DNA from: Clostridia bacterium
GTDB lineage: Bacteria; Bacillota; Clostridia; Christensenellales; Aristaeellaceae
Length of the DNA stretch: 64,000 nucleotides
Assembly (NCBI GenBank): GCA_017447185.1
Contig: JAFSOC010000031.1
Span: 109,650 to 173,649, forward strand
Direction: 5' to 3'
The translations under genes and the position numbers were made by a program. This document shows, in pieces, positions 63,958 to 64,000 of this stretch (its first letter is position 1; each line of letters opens with the position of its first letter). Under the pieces are notes generated by a model. The model saw only the letters and a list, made by a program, of their open reading frames with translations, did not search any database and had not been told where the DNA came from.

Positions 63958-63961
63958 GTCA

Positions 63962-64000
63962 TGTGGATCCGTACCAGTGATCTATCAGCGATGTGAACAC
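63962..64000 (-). other. Inverted tRNA-Val-like fragment at the window edge
   Basis: Read on the minus strand, the last 39 bases contain GTTCACATCG followed by TCACTGGTACG, matching the anticodon-loop-to-T-loop part of the tRNA-Val at 63840-63912 with substitutions and a two-base insertion. The T stem does not pair fully. The element runs off the window, so it could be a divergent tRNA, a tRNA remnant or an attachment-site-like copy. Confidence 0.4.

Overview
The window is about 64 kb of GC-rich, densely coding bacterial chromosome. It holds 46 protein genes, one tRNA and no rRNA, insertion sequence, phage gene or CRISPR array. Pyruvate:ferredoxin oxidoreductase, indolepyruvate:ferredoxin oxidoreductase, IreB, DegV, Mn-dependent CBS-pyrophosphatase, Gram-positive type signal peptides, LplB/LplC-type permeases and strong purine-rich ribosome sites point to an anaerobic Clostridia-class Bacillota. 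A gut or rumen member of the Christensenellales/Aristaeella type is my best guess, by inference only. Many sigma-A-like promoters (TTGACA-17-TATAAT type) and intrinsic terminators can be read directly.

Region 1 (1-11.7 kb) is a polysaccharide-use locus on the minus strand. It runs LacI-type repressor, secreted three-module protein, two enlarged ABC permeases, solute-binding protein, GH5 glucanase. A plus-strand diguanylate cyclase with a sugar-binding-protein-like sensor converges on it. No ATPase is encoded, so a shared MsmX-type ATPase is presumed. One permease is fused to a Wzz-like domain, the other carries an extra membrane domain, and the glucanase shares its C-terminal module with the three-module protein.

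Region 2 (11.9-33.4 kb) holds a secreted papain-like peptidase, tex, an aromatic-keto-acid operon (iorA-iorB-paaK), a two-component system, gyrB-gyrA, two CobW-type GTPases (one His/Asp-rich, one fused to a YcgQ-like domain), degV, ppaC, galE, a secreted esterase and a CHAP protein.

Region 3 (33.6-42.6 kb) has a three-domain acyl-AMP ligase/ACP/alpha-oxoamine synthase with a 45-residue membrane peptide gene directly behind it. It then has an unusual overlapping unit of Ig-like surface protein, mnmG and leucine-rich-repeat protein, and a solitary ireB.

Region 4 (42.7-56.9 kb) is mostly housekeeping: NUDIX hydrolase, alanine dehydrogenase, rsmA-dut-(GNAT-ManA)-hflX, PFOR and argS. HflX carries an intact JAMM motif in its N-terminal extension. 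Between rsmA and PFOR sits a two-gene unit of phosphodiester-glycosidase-like secreted protein plus Lgt-like membrane protein.

Region 5 (56.9-64 kb) is an envelope cluster: a VanY-like protein without metal ligands, an SDR, a second copy of the glycosidase/Lgt-like pair and a beta-lactamase-like serine hydrolase. Serine acetyltransferase, a polysaccharide deacetylase and tRNA-Val(CAC) follow. The last bases look like an inverted fragment of that tRNA.

The strongest candidates for something undescribed are the Wzz-permease fusion transporter, the ligase-ACP-oxoamine synthase with its small membrane partner, and the repeated glycosidase/Lgt-like pair with its associated pseudo-peptidase cluster.
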